Assembly (NCBI RefSeq): GCF_034928825.1
Contig: NZ_JAYFUL010000027.1
Location: 10,539 to 74,538 of the forward strand
Source: Arcicella aquatica
GTDB lineage: Bacteria > Bacteroidota > Bacteroidia > Cytophagales > Spirosomataceae
Reading direction: 5' to 3'
Length of the DNA: 64,000 nucleotides
The first letter of the stretch is position 1. Every line of letters starts with the position of its first letter. Positions 9,656 through 19,256 of this stretch are shown here, piece after piece. Made by a program: the position numbers and the translations under genes. The notes under the pieces are model-generated. The model saw only the letters and a list, made by a program, of their open reading frames with translations. It searched no databases and was not told the origin of the DNA.

Positions 9656-10705
9656 ATGAAACGTCTTACTATTATATTTGCCCTTTTAGCCACACTTGGT
9701 TTAACGGCATGGAAATTATCTTCTAACAAAGAAAATGTTGAAAAGAAGGTTTATCAGCCAGATGTAAATCAGAAAGTTGGTGTAACCACAGCGGTAGCTG
9801 AACTAAGAAATCTATCACAAGAAAATGAATTTTTGGGTTCATTTACTCCTAACCGTGAAATTGAGATAAAACCTTTGGCAGGGGGCGAGGTAATTCAGTT
9901 GCCAATTAACGAAGGTCAAGGCGTAAGAGCAGGACAGTTGATTGCTAAATTGGATGACGAGCAGATTCGTTTTCAGATTGAAGCTTTACAAGTAACCTTA
10001 GAAGGCTATCAAAACGATTTAAAACGTTATGAAGTATTAGTAAAAGGTGATGCAGTACCAGCAGTGAACTTAGAAAGAACTCAATTGAGTATCAGAGGAA
10101 CGCAAGCGCAAATCAAGCAATTGAAGAAACAATTAGAGAATACCGTGATTACAACTCCTTTTTCAGGGATTGTTACTTCAAAAATGATTGAGAAAGGTTC
10201 TGTAGTATCGATGGGTGCTCCTATTGCTAAAATTACTGATATTTCTGCTTTGAAATTACTAGTAAATATTCCTGAAAAATCAATCAATCAATTCAGAGTA
10301 GGTCAATCAATCTCTATCGAAACACAAGTATACCCTAACGTATATTTCAACGGTAAGGTAAATATGGTAGGAGTTGAAGGCGATGCAGCTCATAATTATC
10401 CTGTCGAAATCATTGTTCAAAATGGTAATAACAACCCTTTGAAAGCTGGTATGTATGGTTCAATTGTGAATGAGAATAAATTGAAATCACAAACGTTGTC
10501 GGTACCCCGTCAGGCAATTGTTGGTTCTACTAAAAAAGCACAAGTGTACATTATTGAAAATGGAAAAGCCATCTTGAAAGATGTAACAATCGGTGCGACA
10601 ACTAATGAATATTATGAGATTACTAAAGGAATAAAATCAGGTGACCAGGTAATTGTGAGTGGTCAGATTAACTTACAAAACGGTACGCCTGTAGTGGCTC
10701 AATAA
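9656..10705 (+). CDS. RND efflux periplasmic adaptor (membrane fusion protein)
   Basis: 349 aa. The N-terminus has one hydrophobic segment (residues 4-18, LTIIFALLATLGLTA) without a lipobox Cys, so it is probably an uncleaved inner-membrane anchor or signal. Then come the biotinyl-lipoyl half (LAGGEVIQLPINEGQGVRAG), a short helical hairpin (about 105-165), the second half (VITTPFSGIVTSKMIEKGSV), a beta-barrel and a membrane-proximal domain (VPRQAIVGSTKKAQVYIIEN). It bridges the RND pump and the TolC channel. It sits in frame with tight spacing (32 and 16 nt) between those two genes. Confidence 0.93.
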   Translation: MKRLTIIFALLATLGLTAWKLSSNKENVEKKVYQPDVNQKVGVTTAVAELRNLSQENEFLGSFTPNREIEIKPLAGGEVIQLPINEGQGVRAGQLIAKLDDEQIRFQIEALQVTLEGYQNDLKRYEVLVKGDAVPAVNLERTQLSIRGTQAQIKQLKKQLENTVITTPFSGIVTSKMIEKGSVVSMGAPIAKITDISALKLLVNIPEKSINQFRVGQSISIETQVYPNVYFNGKVNMVGVEGDAAHNYPVEIIVQNGNNNPLKAGMYGSIVNENKLKSQTLSVPRQAIVGSTKKAQVYIIENGKAILKDVTIGATTNEYYEITKGIKSGDQVIVSGQINLQNGTPVVAQ

Positions 10706-10721
10706 ATCTAACAATAAGATT

Positions 10722-13700
10722 ATGAAATTTGTAGAAACCATCATAAAACGCCCTTCTGTTATCATAGTACTATTTGCTGTATTAGTATTAGGAGGGGTAG
10801 TGTCGTATAATAAGTTGAGTTATGTATTATTACCAGAGTTTTCGGTAGGAACATTAACAATTACAACAGTCTATCCAGGAGCGGCACCCACAGAAGTAGA
10901 GTCGGAAGTGAGTAAAAAGATTGAAGATGCTATTTCAGGCCTTGATAATATTGATATTGTTACTTCCAAATCTTTAGAAAGTGCTTCAATCGTTATTGTA
11001 CAGTTCAAAGCTGGAACCGATATGGATAAGGCCATGGAAGATGCACAAAGAGATGTCAACAATGTGATTAGTGATTTGCCAGACGATGCCAAAACACCAT
11101 CACTTTCAAAAATATCACCGAGCGACCAGCCAATTATGCAATTGTTGGCTACCTCAAGCTTGCCTAATTCAGTTTTTTACCAACAAGTAGAGGACAAATA
11201 TTTACCAGTTCTTCAACAAATAGAAGGTGTTGCTGAAATCACGATGGTAGGAGGGGAGAAACGTGAGATTCGTGTAAACGTGGATGATGATAAATTGAAT
11301 TATTATGGCTTATCGTTACTTCAAGTAACGCAAGCAATTGGTCAGGCGAATTTAGATTTCCCTACAGGAAAAGTAAAAAGTAAGGCTGAAAACATGACTT
11401 TACGTTTGGCGGGTAAATTTACTTCTTTAAACGAAATCCGTGATTTAGTAATTGCTACCCCACCTAATGGAAGTCCGATTCGTGTTGGCGATGTAGCCAA
11501 CATTACAGATGGTTTGGGTGAAATAGAAAGTATTAGTCGTTATAATGGAACAGATGGAATCGGGTTGTTTATTAAAAAGCAATCGGATGCCAACGCTGTG
11601 GAAATTAGCCGATTAGTACAAGAGAAATTAGCCGTTATCGAAAAAGCAAATGCGAAGGACAAAGTGTCATTTGCCATAGCTTATGATAGCAGTATTTTTA
11701 CCCTTGCCTCTGTAGAAGCCGTAACACACGATTTGTTTTTAGCCGTTATTTTGGTTGCTGTAGTAATGTTATTGTTTTTACATAGCTTCCGTAATGCGTT
11801 TATCGTAATGGTTTCAGTACCAGCTTCATTGATTTCAGCCTTTTTGTTTATGTATTTAATGGGTTATTCGCTCAACTTGATGACATTATTGGCACTTTCA
11901 TTGGTAATTGGTATTTTGGTGGATGACTCTATCGTGGTCTTAGAAAATATTCAAAGACACTTAGAAATGGGCAAAAATCGCTGGGATGCAACGCTGGATG
12001 GTATGAGTGAAATTGGTTTTGCCGCTGTAGCTATTACCCTTGTAATTGTGGTAGTTTTCGTACCAATTACCTTTGTAAACTCCGTAATTGCTGATTTGCT
12101 TCGTCAGTTTTCATTAACGGTTGCTTTTGCTACCATGGTCAGTTTATTAGTAAGTTTTACATTGACACCTTGGATGACCTCACGACTAGCTAAACTAGAA
12201 CATTTAAATGCTAAAAACCCTTTTCAAGCCTTCTTACTTTGGTTTGAGGGTGGATTAACAGCGATGATAAAATGGTATCACGGTAGTTTAGAATGGGTAA
12301 TATCACACAAAATAGCTTTTACTGGTATTTTAGTTTCACTTTTTGTGGCTACAGGTTGGGTGATGTCTCTGGGAATTATCGGACAAGAGTTTGTGGCTCA
12401 GGGAGATCAAGGTAAGTTTTTGTTGAGCATTAAATTAGATAAGAGTGCTTCTTTACAACAAAACAACCTAAAAGTAAGAGAAGTAGAGAATTACTTACGG
12501 AAGAATCCTGCTGTAAAAACTATATTTGCGAACATTGGGGGTGCAAGTACAGGTTTGAATAGTACTGGTCAGGGCGAAACAAACAAAAGTGAGTTAACAG
12601 TTGAATTAGTACCTGCTGAAGAACGTGAGCATCATCAAGCAACTGAGAATTTTATGATTGATTTGCGTAAGCAATTGGGGCAAAAATTTGCAGGTATCGA
12701 ATTCAATTCATCAATCATAGGTATGGTTAATACAGGTTCGTCACCTATTGAAATATTTCTTGGTGGCGATAACCTAGAACAATTGCTAGTTTCAGCGAAG
12801 GATTTAAGTAATCGTTTAAGAATTACACCAGGTGCAAACGACATAAACATTTCTGTAGATGCTGGAAACCCAGAGGTACAGGTAAATGTAAATCGAGAAA
12901 AAATGGCTAAATTAGGGCTTGATATTCAGACAGTTGGTGCAACCCTACAAAATGCGTTTTCTGGTAACGACGACTCTCAGTACAAAGATGGCAGTGAAGA
13001 TTATGACATCAGAGTTATGTTGGATGCCTTCGACCGTAAGAATCCTGAGGATGTAAAAAACATCAATTTTTATAGTCCAATTGCCAAACGTCCCGTTCGT
13101 TTAGCAGAATTTGCCAATGTTTCTTTAAGTACAGGGCCATCAATGTTAGAGAGAAAGAACAGACGTTCATCCGTAACAGTAACAGCCAATACCTTGGGGC
13201 TTGGTTCAGGAACATTGATTGCTTCTATCAAAGCAGATTTAGCAAAGAACCCGTTGCCAAGCAATGTTACAGTTACTTGGGGAGGTGATGCCAAAAATCA
13301 AGACGAAGGCTTTGGTTCATTAGGTTTGGCAATGTTAGCCGCTTTGATTTTGGTTTATTTCATCATGGTGTTGTTGTACGATAGCTTTATTTATCCGTTG
13401 GTCGTATTGCTTTCTATACCTGTTGCAGTGATTGGTGCATTGCTTGCCTTGGCGCTTTCAAGTTCAAATATCGGGATTTTTGCAATGCTTGGTATGTTGA
13501 TGTTGATGGGTCTGGTGGTAAAAAACGCTATTCTTATCGTTGACTTTGCCAATCAGCAAAAGGCTGAAGGAGTACCATACCGAAAAGCAATCTTGTATGC
13601 AGGGGAAGAACGCCTTAGACCTATCTTGATGACTACCATCGCCATGGTAATTGGTATGATACCCATCGCTACAGCAACTGGTGCTGGTGCCGAGTGGAAA

Positions 13701-13865
13701 AACTCTTTGGCTTGGGTGTTGATAGGTGGTTTAACTAGCTCAATGTTACTTACAGTGTACTTAGTACCAATGGTTTATTACTTAGTAGATAGACTAAAAG
13801 AGAGTTGGACTAAATTTAGAATGAAGTCCACTAAAGACGTACCCTCTGTACAATTTGTTGATTAA
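10722..13865 (+). CDS. RND multidrug efflux pump, inner-membrane subunit (AcrB/HAE1 type)
   Basis: 1,047 aa, normal length for the family. Transmembrane helix 1 starts at residue about 11. The TM4 motif GILVDDSIVVLENIQRH carries the acidic pair D401-D402, and TM10 carries K934 (GLVVKNAILIVDFANQ). Together they form the proton-relay triad expected of drug/proton antiporters. Two large periplasmic loops (about 35-330 and 560-870) hold the substrate-binding porter domains. There is no heavy-metal (HME) signature that I can see, and specificity cannot be told. It is last in the TolC-MFP-RND operon under the putative TetR control, and is followed by a 491-nt gene-free stretch. Confidence 0.93.
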   Translation: MKFVETIIKRPSVIIVLFAVLVLGGVVSYNKLSYVLLPEFSVGTLTITTVYPGAAPTEVESEVSKKIEDAISGLDNIDIVTSKSLESASIVIVQFKAGTDMDKAMEDAQRDVNNVISDLPDDAKTPSLSKISPSDQPIMQLLATSSLPNSVFYQQVEDKYLPVLQQIEGVAEITMVGGEKREIRVNVDDDKLNYYGLSLLQVTQAIGQANLDFPTGKVKSKAENMTLRLAGKFTSLNEIRDLVIATPPNGSPIRVGDVANITDGLGEIESISRYNGTDGIGLFIKKQSDANAVEISRLVQEKLAVIEKANAKDKVSFAIAYDSSIFTLASVEAVTHDLFLAVILVAVVMLLFLHSFRNAFIVMVSVPASLISAFLFMYLMGYSLNLMTLLALSLVIGILVDDSIVVLENIQRHLEMGKNRWDATLDGMSEIGFAAVAITLVIVVVFVPITFVNSVIADLLRQFSLTVAFATMVSLLVSFTLTPWMTSRLAKLEHLNAKNPFQAFLLWFEGGLTAMIKWYHGSLEWVISHKIAFTGILVSLFVATGWVMSLGIIGQEFVAQGDQGKFLLSIKLDKSASLQQNNLKVREVENYLRKNPAVKTIFANIGGASTGLNSTGQGETNKSELTVELVPAEEREHHQATENFMIDLRKQLGQKFAGIEFNSSIIGMVNTGSSPIEIFLGGDNLEQLLVSAKDLSNRLRITPGANDINISVDAGNPEVQVNVNREKMAKLGLDIQTVGATLQNAFSGNDDSQYKDGSEDYDIRVMLDAFDRKNPEDVKNINFYSPIAKRPVRLAEFANVSLSTGPSMLERKNRRSSVTVTANTLGLGSGTLIASIKADLAKNPLPSNVTVTWGGDAKNQDEGFGSLGLAMLAALILVYFIMVLLYDSFIYPLVVLLSIPVAVIGALLALALSSSNIGIFAMLGMLMLMGLVVKNAILIVDFANQQKAEGVPYRKAILYAGEERLRPILMTTIAMVIGMIPIATATGAGAEWKNSLAWVLIGGLTSSMLLTVYLVPMVYYLVDRLKESWTKFRMKSTKDVPSVQFVD

Positions 13866-14356
13866 TTTATTTTTTTAATTAAACCTTATTATTGTTTATT
13901 AGTCTAATTACCCGTGGCATAGTTTTTTAGTATACTATAAGGTATGTCTTTACATCTAATAACTGATAATAAGGTTTAATTAGCATTATTATTAACCAGC
14001 TTAATGATGTTTAAATGAAATTAAAAACTATAAAATTTTCTTTTCATTAAATTGTTAACAAAAGTCATTTTTTTTTAGACTTTAAATAGGATACACTTGT
14101 TTCATAAAAATATTTTTTTGTACTATTCCTTGTTTTAACAGACCGTTTTTTTTGATAAAAAAAAATTGAATCTAAGGGTAAAAACTTTGAACCTTTTAAA
14201 AGTTTCCATAGTTTATTTTAATAGAATAATAATTAATCTAAATACTTTTTTTTAATCATATACAGATAATGCTGTATGTATAATTCGAAGAAACAGAGTA
14301 TACCAATATGTAAGTTTTTTGAATTTTCTTCGTCGCATTTTTAAAATTTTAATCGT
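13866..14356. other. Gene-free AT-rich stretch with a large inverted repeat
   Basis: No credible ORF is present. The left part holds an imperfect 27-bp inverted repeat (13876-13902 against 13956-13982, three mismatches) enclosing 53 nt, which contains a 10-bp palindrome TAGTATACTA at 13929-13938. The rest is very T/A-rich and forms the upstream region of the inositol synthase gene. I found no clear TTG/TAnnTTTG promoter pair in it. Confidence 0.6.
13876..13982. repeat. 107-bp element bounded by 27-bp imperfect inverted repeats
   Basis: Both ends share TTAAACCTTATTAT-type sequence in inverted orientation (24 of 27 positions pair). It starts 11 nt after the RND pump stop codon. It could be a strong RNA stem acting as a terminator or 3'-end stabiliser, or a small MITE. 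No target duplication and no second copy were seen in the window. Confidence 0.5.
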
Positions 14357-15691
14357 ATGAAAGACATCATTGTACAACCAGCCACAGGTAAATTGGGGAT
14401 TTTAATGCCAGGTATGGGTGCCGTTGCAACTACATTTGTTGCAGGCGTTCTTGCAAGCCGCAAGGGCATTGCTCAACCTACAGGCTCTCTTACTCAAACT
14501 GCTAATATCCGCCTTGGAAAACGCACAGAGAATAGAAATCCAAAAATCAAAGATTTTGTGCCTTTAGCTAATTTAAATGATTTAGTATTTGGTGGATGGG
14601 ATGTGTATGCCGACAGTATGTATGATGCTGCTGTGAATGCAGGAGTACTGGAAAGGGGATTAATCGAACAAGTGAAAGATGAGCTTGAAGTGATTAAACC
14701 AATGAAAGCCGTTTTTGATAAACGTTATGTAAAAAACCTTGACGGCGAAAACGTAAAAACTGGCGCAACTAAACAAGCATTGGTTGAAGCATTGCTTGAA
14801 GACATTGATAACTTCAAAATTGCTAACGACTGCGAACGTTTAGTAATGGTATGGTGTGGTTCTACTGAAATTTATCATGAAGCTAAAGAAGTTCACGCAT
14901 CTTTAGAAAACTTTGAGGCTGGTCTTTTAACCAATGATCCAGACATCGCTCCTTCAATGATGTATGCTTATGCAGCCTTGAAATCAAATGTTCCTTTTGC
15001 AATGGGTGCTCCTAACTTATGTTTAGATATCCCTGCTTTAGAAGAACTAGCAAGAATTACTGGAACACCAATAGCAGGTAAAGATTTCAAAACTGGTCAG
15101 ACATTGATGAAAACCATCGTGGCACCAGGTCTTAGAGCACGTGCTTTGGGTGTTAGAGGTTGGTTTTCAACCAACATCTTAGGAAACAGAGATGGTTTGG
15201 TATTGGATGCTCCTGAAAACTTCAAAACGAAAGAAGTATCTAAAGGAAACGTGTTAGACGGAATCTTGGATGCTAGCATCAATCCAGAATTGTATGGTGA
15301 TATTCACCACAAAGTAAGAATTGAATATTATCCACCGCTAGGTGATAATAAAGAAGGATGGGATAATATCGACATCTTTGGATGGTTGGGTTATCAAATG
15401 CAAATCAAAATCAATTTCCTTTGCCGTGACTCTATCTTGGCAGCACCAATTGTACTTGATTTAGCTTTATTCCTAGACCTTGCTCAACGCTCAAACTTAT
15501 CAGGCGTTCAAGAATGGCTATCATTCTACTGGAAAGCTCCACAAACATTACCAGAATTAGAACCAATTCATGATATTTTCAAACAATTGGAAAAATTAGA
15601 AAATACACTTCGCTATTTAATGGGCGAAGAACTAATCACTAATCTTGGTATGGACTATTATCAAGATGTTGATGCAGAAGTAGAACTCTAA
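14357..15691 (+). CDS. Inositol-3-phosphate synthase (MIPS)
   Basis: 444 aa. It converts glucose 6-phosphate to 1L-myo-inositol 1-phosphate (the 3-phosphate in D numbering) using NAD in the cytoplasm. Visible family features are the N-terminal nucleotide-binding loop LGILMPGMGAVATTFVAGVL, the conserved GTPIAGKDFKTGQTLMKTIV segment with the active-site Lys and Asp residues, and GWFSTNILGNRDG, which corresponds to the SYNHLGNNDG motif of other MIPS. The length fits the bacterial form of the family. It is the first gene of a same-strand cluster that holds a CDP-alcohol transferase, a PgpA-like phosphatase and an AUR1-like PAP2 enzyme, so the product is most likely used for inositol phospholipids and sphingolipids. 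A hairpin separates it from the next gene. Confidence 0.95.
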   Translation: MKDIIVQPATGKLGILMPGMGAVATTFVAGVLASRKGIAQPTGSLTQTANIRLGKRTENRNPKIKDFVPLANLNDLVFGGWDVYADSMYDAAVNAGVLERGLIEQVKDELEVIKPMKAVFDKRYVKNLDGENVKTGATKQALVEALLEDIDNFKIANDCERLVMVWCGSTEIYHEAKEVHASLENFEAGLLTNDPDIAPSMMYAYAALKSNVPFAMGAPNLCLDIPALEELARITGTPIAGKDFKTGQTLMKTIVAPGLRARALGVRGWFSTNILGNRDGLVLDAPENFKTKEVSKGNVLDGILDASINPELYGDIHHKVRIEYYPPLGDNKEGWDNIDIFGWLGYQMQIKINFLCRDSILAAPIVLDLALFLDLAQRSNLSGVQEWLSFYWKAPQTLPELEPIHDIFKQLEKLENTLRYLMGEELITNLGMDYYQDVDAEVEL

Positions 15692-15710
15692 TTAGGTACC
15701 CAATAAAAGA

Positions 15711-15749
15711 AATGGCTCTTGCTCATGTAAAATTTCAAGAGCCATTTTT
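15711..15749 (+). terminator. Terminator or attenuator after the inositol synthase
   Basis: Stem AATGGCTCTTG (15711-15721) pairs exactly with CAAGAGCCATT (15736-15746), with a 14-nt loop and TTT after the stem. It lies only 5 nt before the ATG of the PgpA-like gene, so readthrough would have to feed the rest of the cluster unless there is an internal promoter. Confidence 0.75.
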
Positions 15750-15754
15750 CTATT

Positions 15755-16216
15755 ATGTTGAATTTTCATAAAATCTTTGCTTCCGGACTCGGATTAGGAT
15801 TTATCCCGAAAGGTTCGGGAACTTTCGGAGCATTGCTGGCTTGTGCTATTATAGCAGGAGTTTTTCGTTTGGTAAACGATACTTTTTATTACCATCTAAC
15901 CTTAATTGTATTAACAGTAGTATTTACATTCGTAGGCAGATGGTCATCTGCCATTATGGAAACACACTGGGGCGAAGATGCTTCTAAAATAGTAATCGAC
16001 GAGGTGGCTGGAATGTGTCTAAGTTTATGCTTCATCCCATTTTCATGGCAAAATCTACTGATAGCATTTATCTTATTCAGATTCTTTGATATATATAAAC
16101 CATTCAATATTAGAAGTTTCGAAAAATATGGTAATGGATGGGGTGTAATGCTTGATGATGTAATGGCAGGAATTTGGGCAAATGGATGTTTACAAGTAAT
16201 CATCTTTTTCCTGTGA
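15755..16216 (+). CDS. PgpA-like phosphatase, probably phosphatidylinositol-phosphate phosphatase
   Basis: 153 aa, usual for PgpA. Family motifs are clear: GFIPKGSGTFGALLA near the N-terminus, DASKIVIDEVAGM at about residues 75-87, FRFFDIYKPFNIRSFEK at about 110-126, and the acidic pair in GVMLDDVMAGIWANG. Three or four membrane segments are visible. The family removes the phosphate from phosphatidylglycerophosphate. In Bacteroides inositol-lipid clusters, as I recall it, the homologous gene acts on phosphatidylinositol phosphate. Its place between the inositol synthase and the CDP-alcohol transferase supports that role here, though the general PgpA role cannot be excluded. It is followed by the GtrA gene after 3 nt. 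Confidence 0.9.
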   Translation: MLNFHKIFASGLGLGFIPKGSGTFGALLACAIIAGVFRLVNDTFYYHLTLIVLTVVFTFVGRWSSAIMETHWGEDASKIVIDEVAGMCLSLCFIPFSWQNLLIAFILFRFFDIYKPFNIRSFEKYGNGWGVMLDDVMAGIWANGCLQVIIFFL

Positions 16217-16219
16217 GCG

Positions 16220-16633
16220 ATGTCTAATTTTTTCAAACCTTTATTCCGTTTTGTTCCAGTTTCAGGTCTTGCAACTTTTGTAGATTTTGGTACTTCTTAT
16301 TTAGTGCTTCACTATCTAAGTTTTTCTTATGCATGGTCTACAATTGTAGGAAATGTTGCTGGTGGAATCATTGGTTTTGTTTTGTCTAGGCTATGGGTAT
16401 TTCAAGATTCAAAAACTGAAAAGAGCCAATGGCAATTAATGAAATATATACTTGTTTCGATGGGAAGTTCAGTAATGAACACCCTTGGTGTTTTAGGCCT
16501 CAGTAAAATTATAACAGCAGATTATCTAATCATAAGGGCATTAGTCGGGACGTTCGTATTCGTAGTCTATAGTTATGGATTGAACAGATTGTTCGTGTTT
16601 AATGCAAAAAATCATGAAAAAATATCTATTTAA
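16220..16633 (+). CDS. GtrA-family four-helix membrane protein (putative lipid-linked flippase)
   Basis: 137 aa with four transmembrane segments (about 11-30, 35-52, 75-95, 103-123) and the typical GtrA pattern: FVPVSGLATFVDFGTSYLVL, a Gly-rich second helix (VGNVAGGIIGFVLSRLWVF) and a C-terminal NRLFVFN. GtrA proteins are thought to move polyprenyl-phosphate sugars across the membrane. In this cluster the cargo may instead be an inositol lipid or a lipid-linked sugar used on one, which is inference. The start is 3 nt after the phosphatase stop, and the end overlaps the next gene by 20 nt, so it is part of a tight operon. Confidence 0.88.
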   Translation: MSNFFKPLFRFVPVSGLATFVDFGTSYLVLHYLSFSYAWSTIVGNVAGGIIGFVLSRLWVFQDSKTEKSQWQLMKYILVSMGSSVMNTLGVLGLSKIITADYLIIRALVGTFVFVVYSYGLNRLFVFNAKNHEKISI

Positions 16634-19232
16634 TATAATAGCAAACCACTTTAATAGTAATATTACTTTAAGAACAGTATGCTATTTATTTTTGAGCATC
16701 GCTTCAATATCGTCTGTATTCGGACAACAACAAACGAAAGTAAAAGGGAAAATCATTGATAGTAAAACCAATGAGGCTATTCCCTTTGTAAATATCATTG
16801 TACAAGGTACAAAACAAGGCATCCAGACAGATATCAATGGTAACTATACCATGGATATTCAAGATGGGCAAGCTACTAAAATCCAATTTTCATCTATTGG
16901 CTATAAAACTGAAGTGAAAACTTTTAAAAGAGATATAAGCCAAACAATCTCTATCAAATTAATTCCTCAGTCGCAAAACTTAACGGAAGTAACTGTAAAG
17001 GCTAAAAAAGAAAAGTACCGTAATAAAGATAATCCAGCAGTAATTTTAATCAGAAAGGTAATTGCTCACCGCGATGAAAATCGTAAGGAGGGATTAGACT
17101 ATTATCAATACGAGAAATACGAGAAGGTTCAATTAAACCTAAACAATATTGATGAAGATTATAAGAAGAAGAAAATGTTTAAAAATTTTCAATTTATCTT
17201 CGATAATCTTGATACTTCAAAAACGACTGGTAATGTTTCATTACCACTTTATTTAAAAGAGACTGTAGCAGATGTGTATTTTAGGAAAAATCCGAAGGAT
17301 GAAAAGGTATATATCAAAGGCGAGAAAAAAATTGGGTTAGACCAATACATTGATAACAATGGTATCGCCTCATATATCAATCGTTTGTATGAAGATATTA
17401 ATATTTATGATAGTAATATTAGCTTACTGACAAACCAATTTATCAGTCCGATTTCTAATTTATCGCCAACTTTTTACAGATTCGTCATTTTAGATACACT
17501 TCAATTCCAAAATATGAAGTGTGTTAATTTAGGATTTTCACCACGCAACCCTTCAGACTTCGCTTTTGTTGGGAATATGTATATTTCGTTAGATTCTAAT
17601 TTTTCGGTTAGAAAAGTAAAATTAGGTGTGCCTAGAAGCATCAATCTTAATTTTGTAAACGAACTTTTGGTGGAACAAGAATTTGTTCCTGTAGAGGATA
17701 ACAAGTTGATGCTTGCTAAAGATGAAATCTCAATCGACTTTGGTTTTAGTAAAAAAGAAAATAAAAGAGGAATTTTAGGAAAACGGTCGGTTTCTTATCA
17801 AAACTATGTGCTGAATAAACCTATCGAGAACAGTATCTTTAAGCCTATTCAAAAGAACGTCTTAATGGATATGGCTTTGGATAAAAGTGATGATTTTTGG
17901 GCGTCTGCTCGTCATCAAGGACTAAGCAGTGTTGAAAAAGGGATTTACCAAATGGCTGATAGTATTCAGCAAGTACCTGCTTTTAAAAGATTGATGACTG
18001 TGGCAGGTTTATTGCTGTTTGGTTATAAAGATTTTGGTGATTTTGAGATTGGTCCTGCCAATGCATTTTATAGTTTTAACCCAGTGGAAGGATTCCGACT
18101 TCGTTTTGGGGGTAGAACGATGGCAAAATTGAATCCGAAATTGTATTTAGAAACCTATGCAGCCTATGGTTTTAAAGACGAACGTTGGAAAGGTTATCTT
18201 GGAGTTACTTATAACTTAGGTAATAATTCAATCTATGAGTTTCCGAATAATTATCTACGAGTTTCTTATCAAGATGAAGTCAGAATTCCTGGACAAGAAC
18301 TACAGTTTATTCAGGAAGATAATGTATTGCTATCTTTCAAAAGAGGGATAAACGATAAGATGACATACAACAAGATTTTCCGTTTAGACTATCGTCATGA
18401 GTCAAGAAGTGGCATTAGTTACGAATTAGGGTATAAAAATCTTACGCAAGAAGCAGCAGGTTCATTGACATTTGAAAGATATGCCAGTGCTAATCCTTCA
18501 CCTGATGTTAAGCCTTATAATGAAAAGGATTTAACAAGTTCTGAAGTATCGGTCAACTTAAAGTTTGCTCCGAATGAGCAATTCTATCAAGGTAAAAACT
18601 ATAGAATTCCGATTATCAACAAGTATCCGATTTTCCAATTACGCTATAGTTTAGGCATTGCCAATTTCTTGAAAGGAGATTATAATTATCATAACCTTAC
18701 TTTCAGAGCCAACAAGCGTTTCTTTATATCGCCCATTGGTTATACCGATATTACGGCTGAAGGCGGGAAAATTTTTGGAACAGTGCCTTATCCTTTATTG
18801 ATAATTCACCGTGCTAACCAATCTTATTCATATCAGTTAGAGTCATATAACTTGATGAACTTCTTAGAGTTTGCCTCAGATAAATATGCGGCTCTATTTG
18901 TAGACCATTATTTTAATGGATTTATTTTTAATAAATTACCTCTTATCAAAAAACTAAAGCTTAGAGAAGTGATAACTTTCAAGGGGCTTTGGGGAGGAAT
19001 AAGTGCTAAAAATTTGCCTGAGAACAATTTAAGTTTGTATCGTTTCCCAGAAGCGGCTGATGGTACAGTCTTAACCAACTCATTAGCAAATGGGCCTTAT
19101 ATGGAAGCTAGCGTTGGTGTATCTAATATTTTTAAAGTATTTAGGATAGACTTGGTAAAACGACTTTCGTATTTGGATAATCCTAATGTATCTGAATACG
19201 GTATTCGTGGTAGATTTAAATTTGATTTTTAA
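16614..19232 (+). CDS. DUF5686 outer-membrane protein with CarboxypepD_reg-like N-terminus
   Basis: 872 aa from the ATG at 16614; an alternative ATG lies four codons upstream at 16602. A long N-region leads to a hydrophobic signal (VCYLFLSIASISSVFGQ). Residues about 37-105 form a CarboxypepD_reg-like fold (KVKGKIIDSKTNEAIPFVNI, then GNYTMDIQDG). The remainder matches the DUF5686 family: ILIRKVIAHRDENRKEGLDY, then many amphipathic strands ending in a terminal FKFDF, as expected for an outer-membrane barrel. Function of DUF5686 is unknown. It overlaps the GtrA gene and precedes the CDP-alcohol transferase by 24 nt, so it is embedded in the inositol-lipid operon. It may serve in export or exposure of the product, which is speculative. 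Confidence 0.85.
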   Translation: MKKYLFNIIANHFNSNITLRTVCYLFLSIASISSVFGQQQTKVKGKIIDSKTNEAIPFVNIIVQGTKQGIQTDINGNYTMDIQDGQATKIQFSSIGYKTEVKTFKRDISQTISIKLIPQSQNLTEVTVKAKKEKYRNKDNPAVILIRKVIAHRDENRKEGLDYYQYEKYEKVQLNLNNIDEDYKKKKMFKNFQFIFDNLDTSKTTGNVSLPLYLKETVADVYFRKNPKDEKVYIKGEKKIGLDQYIDNNGIASYINRLYEDINIYDSNISLLTNQFISPISNLSPTFYRFVILDTLQFQNMKCVNLGFSPRNPSDFAFVGNMYISLDSNFSVRKVKLGVPRSINLNFVNELLVEQEFVPVEDNKLMLAKDEISIDFGFSKKENKRGILGKRSVSYQNYVLNKPIENSIFKPIQKNVLMDMALDKSDDFWASARHQGLSSVEKGIYQMADSIQQVPAFKRLMTVAGLLLFGYKDFGDFEIGPANAFYSFNPVEGFRLRFGGRTMAKLNPKLYLETYAAYGFKDERWKGYLGVTYNLGNNSIYEFPNNYLRVSYQDEVRIPGQELQFIQEDNVLLSFKRGINDKMTYNKIFRLDYRHESRSGISYELGYKNLTQEAAGSLTFERYASANPSPDVKPYNEKDLTSSEVSVNLKFAPNEQFYQGKNYRIPIINKYPIFQLRYSLGIANFLKGDYNYHNLTFRANKRFFISPIGYTDITAEGGKIFGTVPYPLLIIHRANQSYSYQLESYNLMNFLEFASDKYAALFVDHYFNGFIFNKLPLIKKLKLREVITFKGLWGGISAKNLPENNLSLYRFPEAADGTVLTNSLANGPYMEASVGVSNIFKVFRIDLVKRLSYLDNPNVSEYGIRGRFKFDF

Positions 19233-19256
19233 TACTCTAAATAATCTCTTAAAGCT

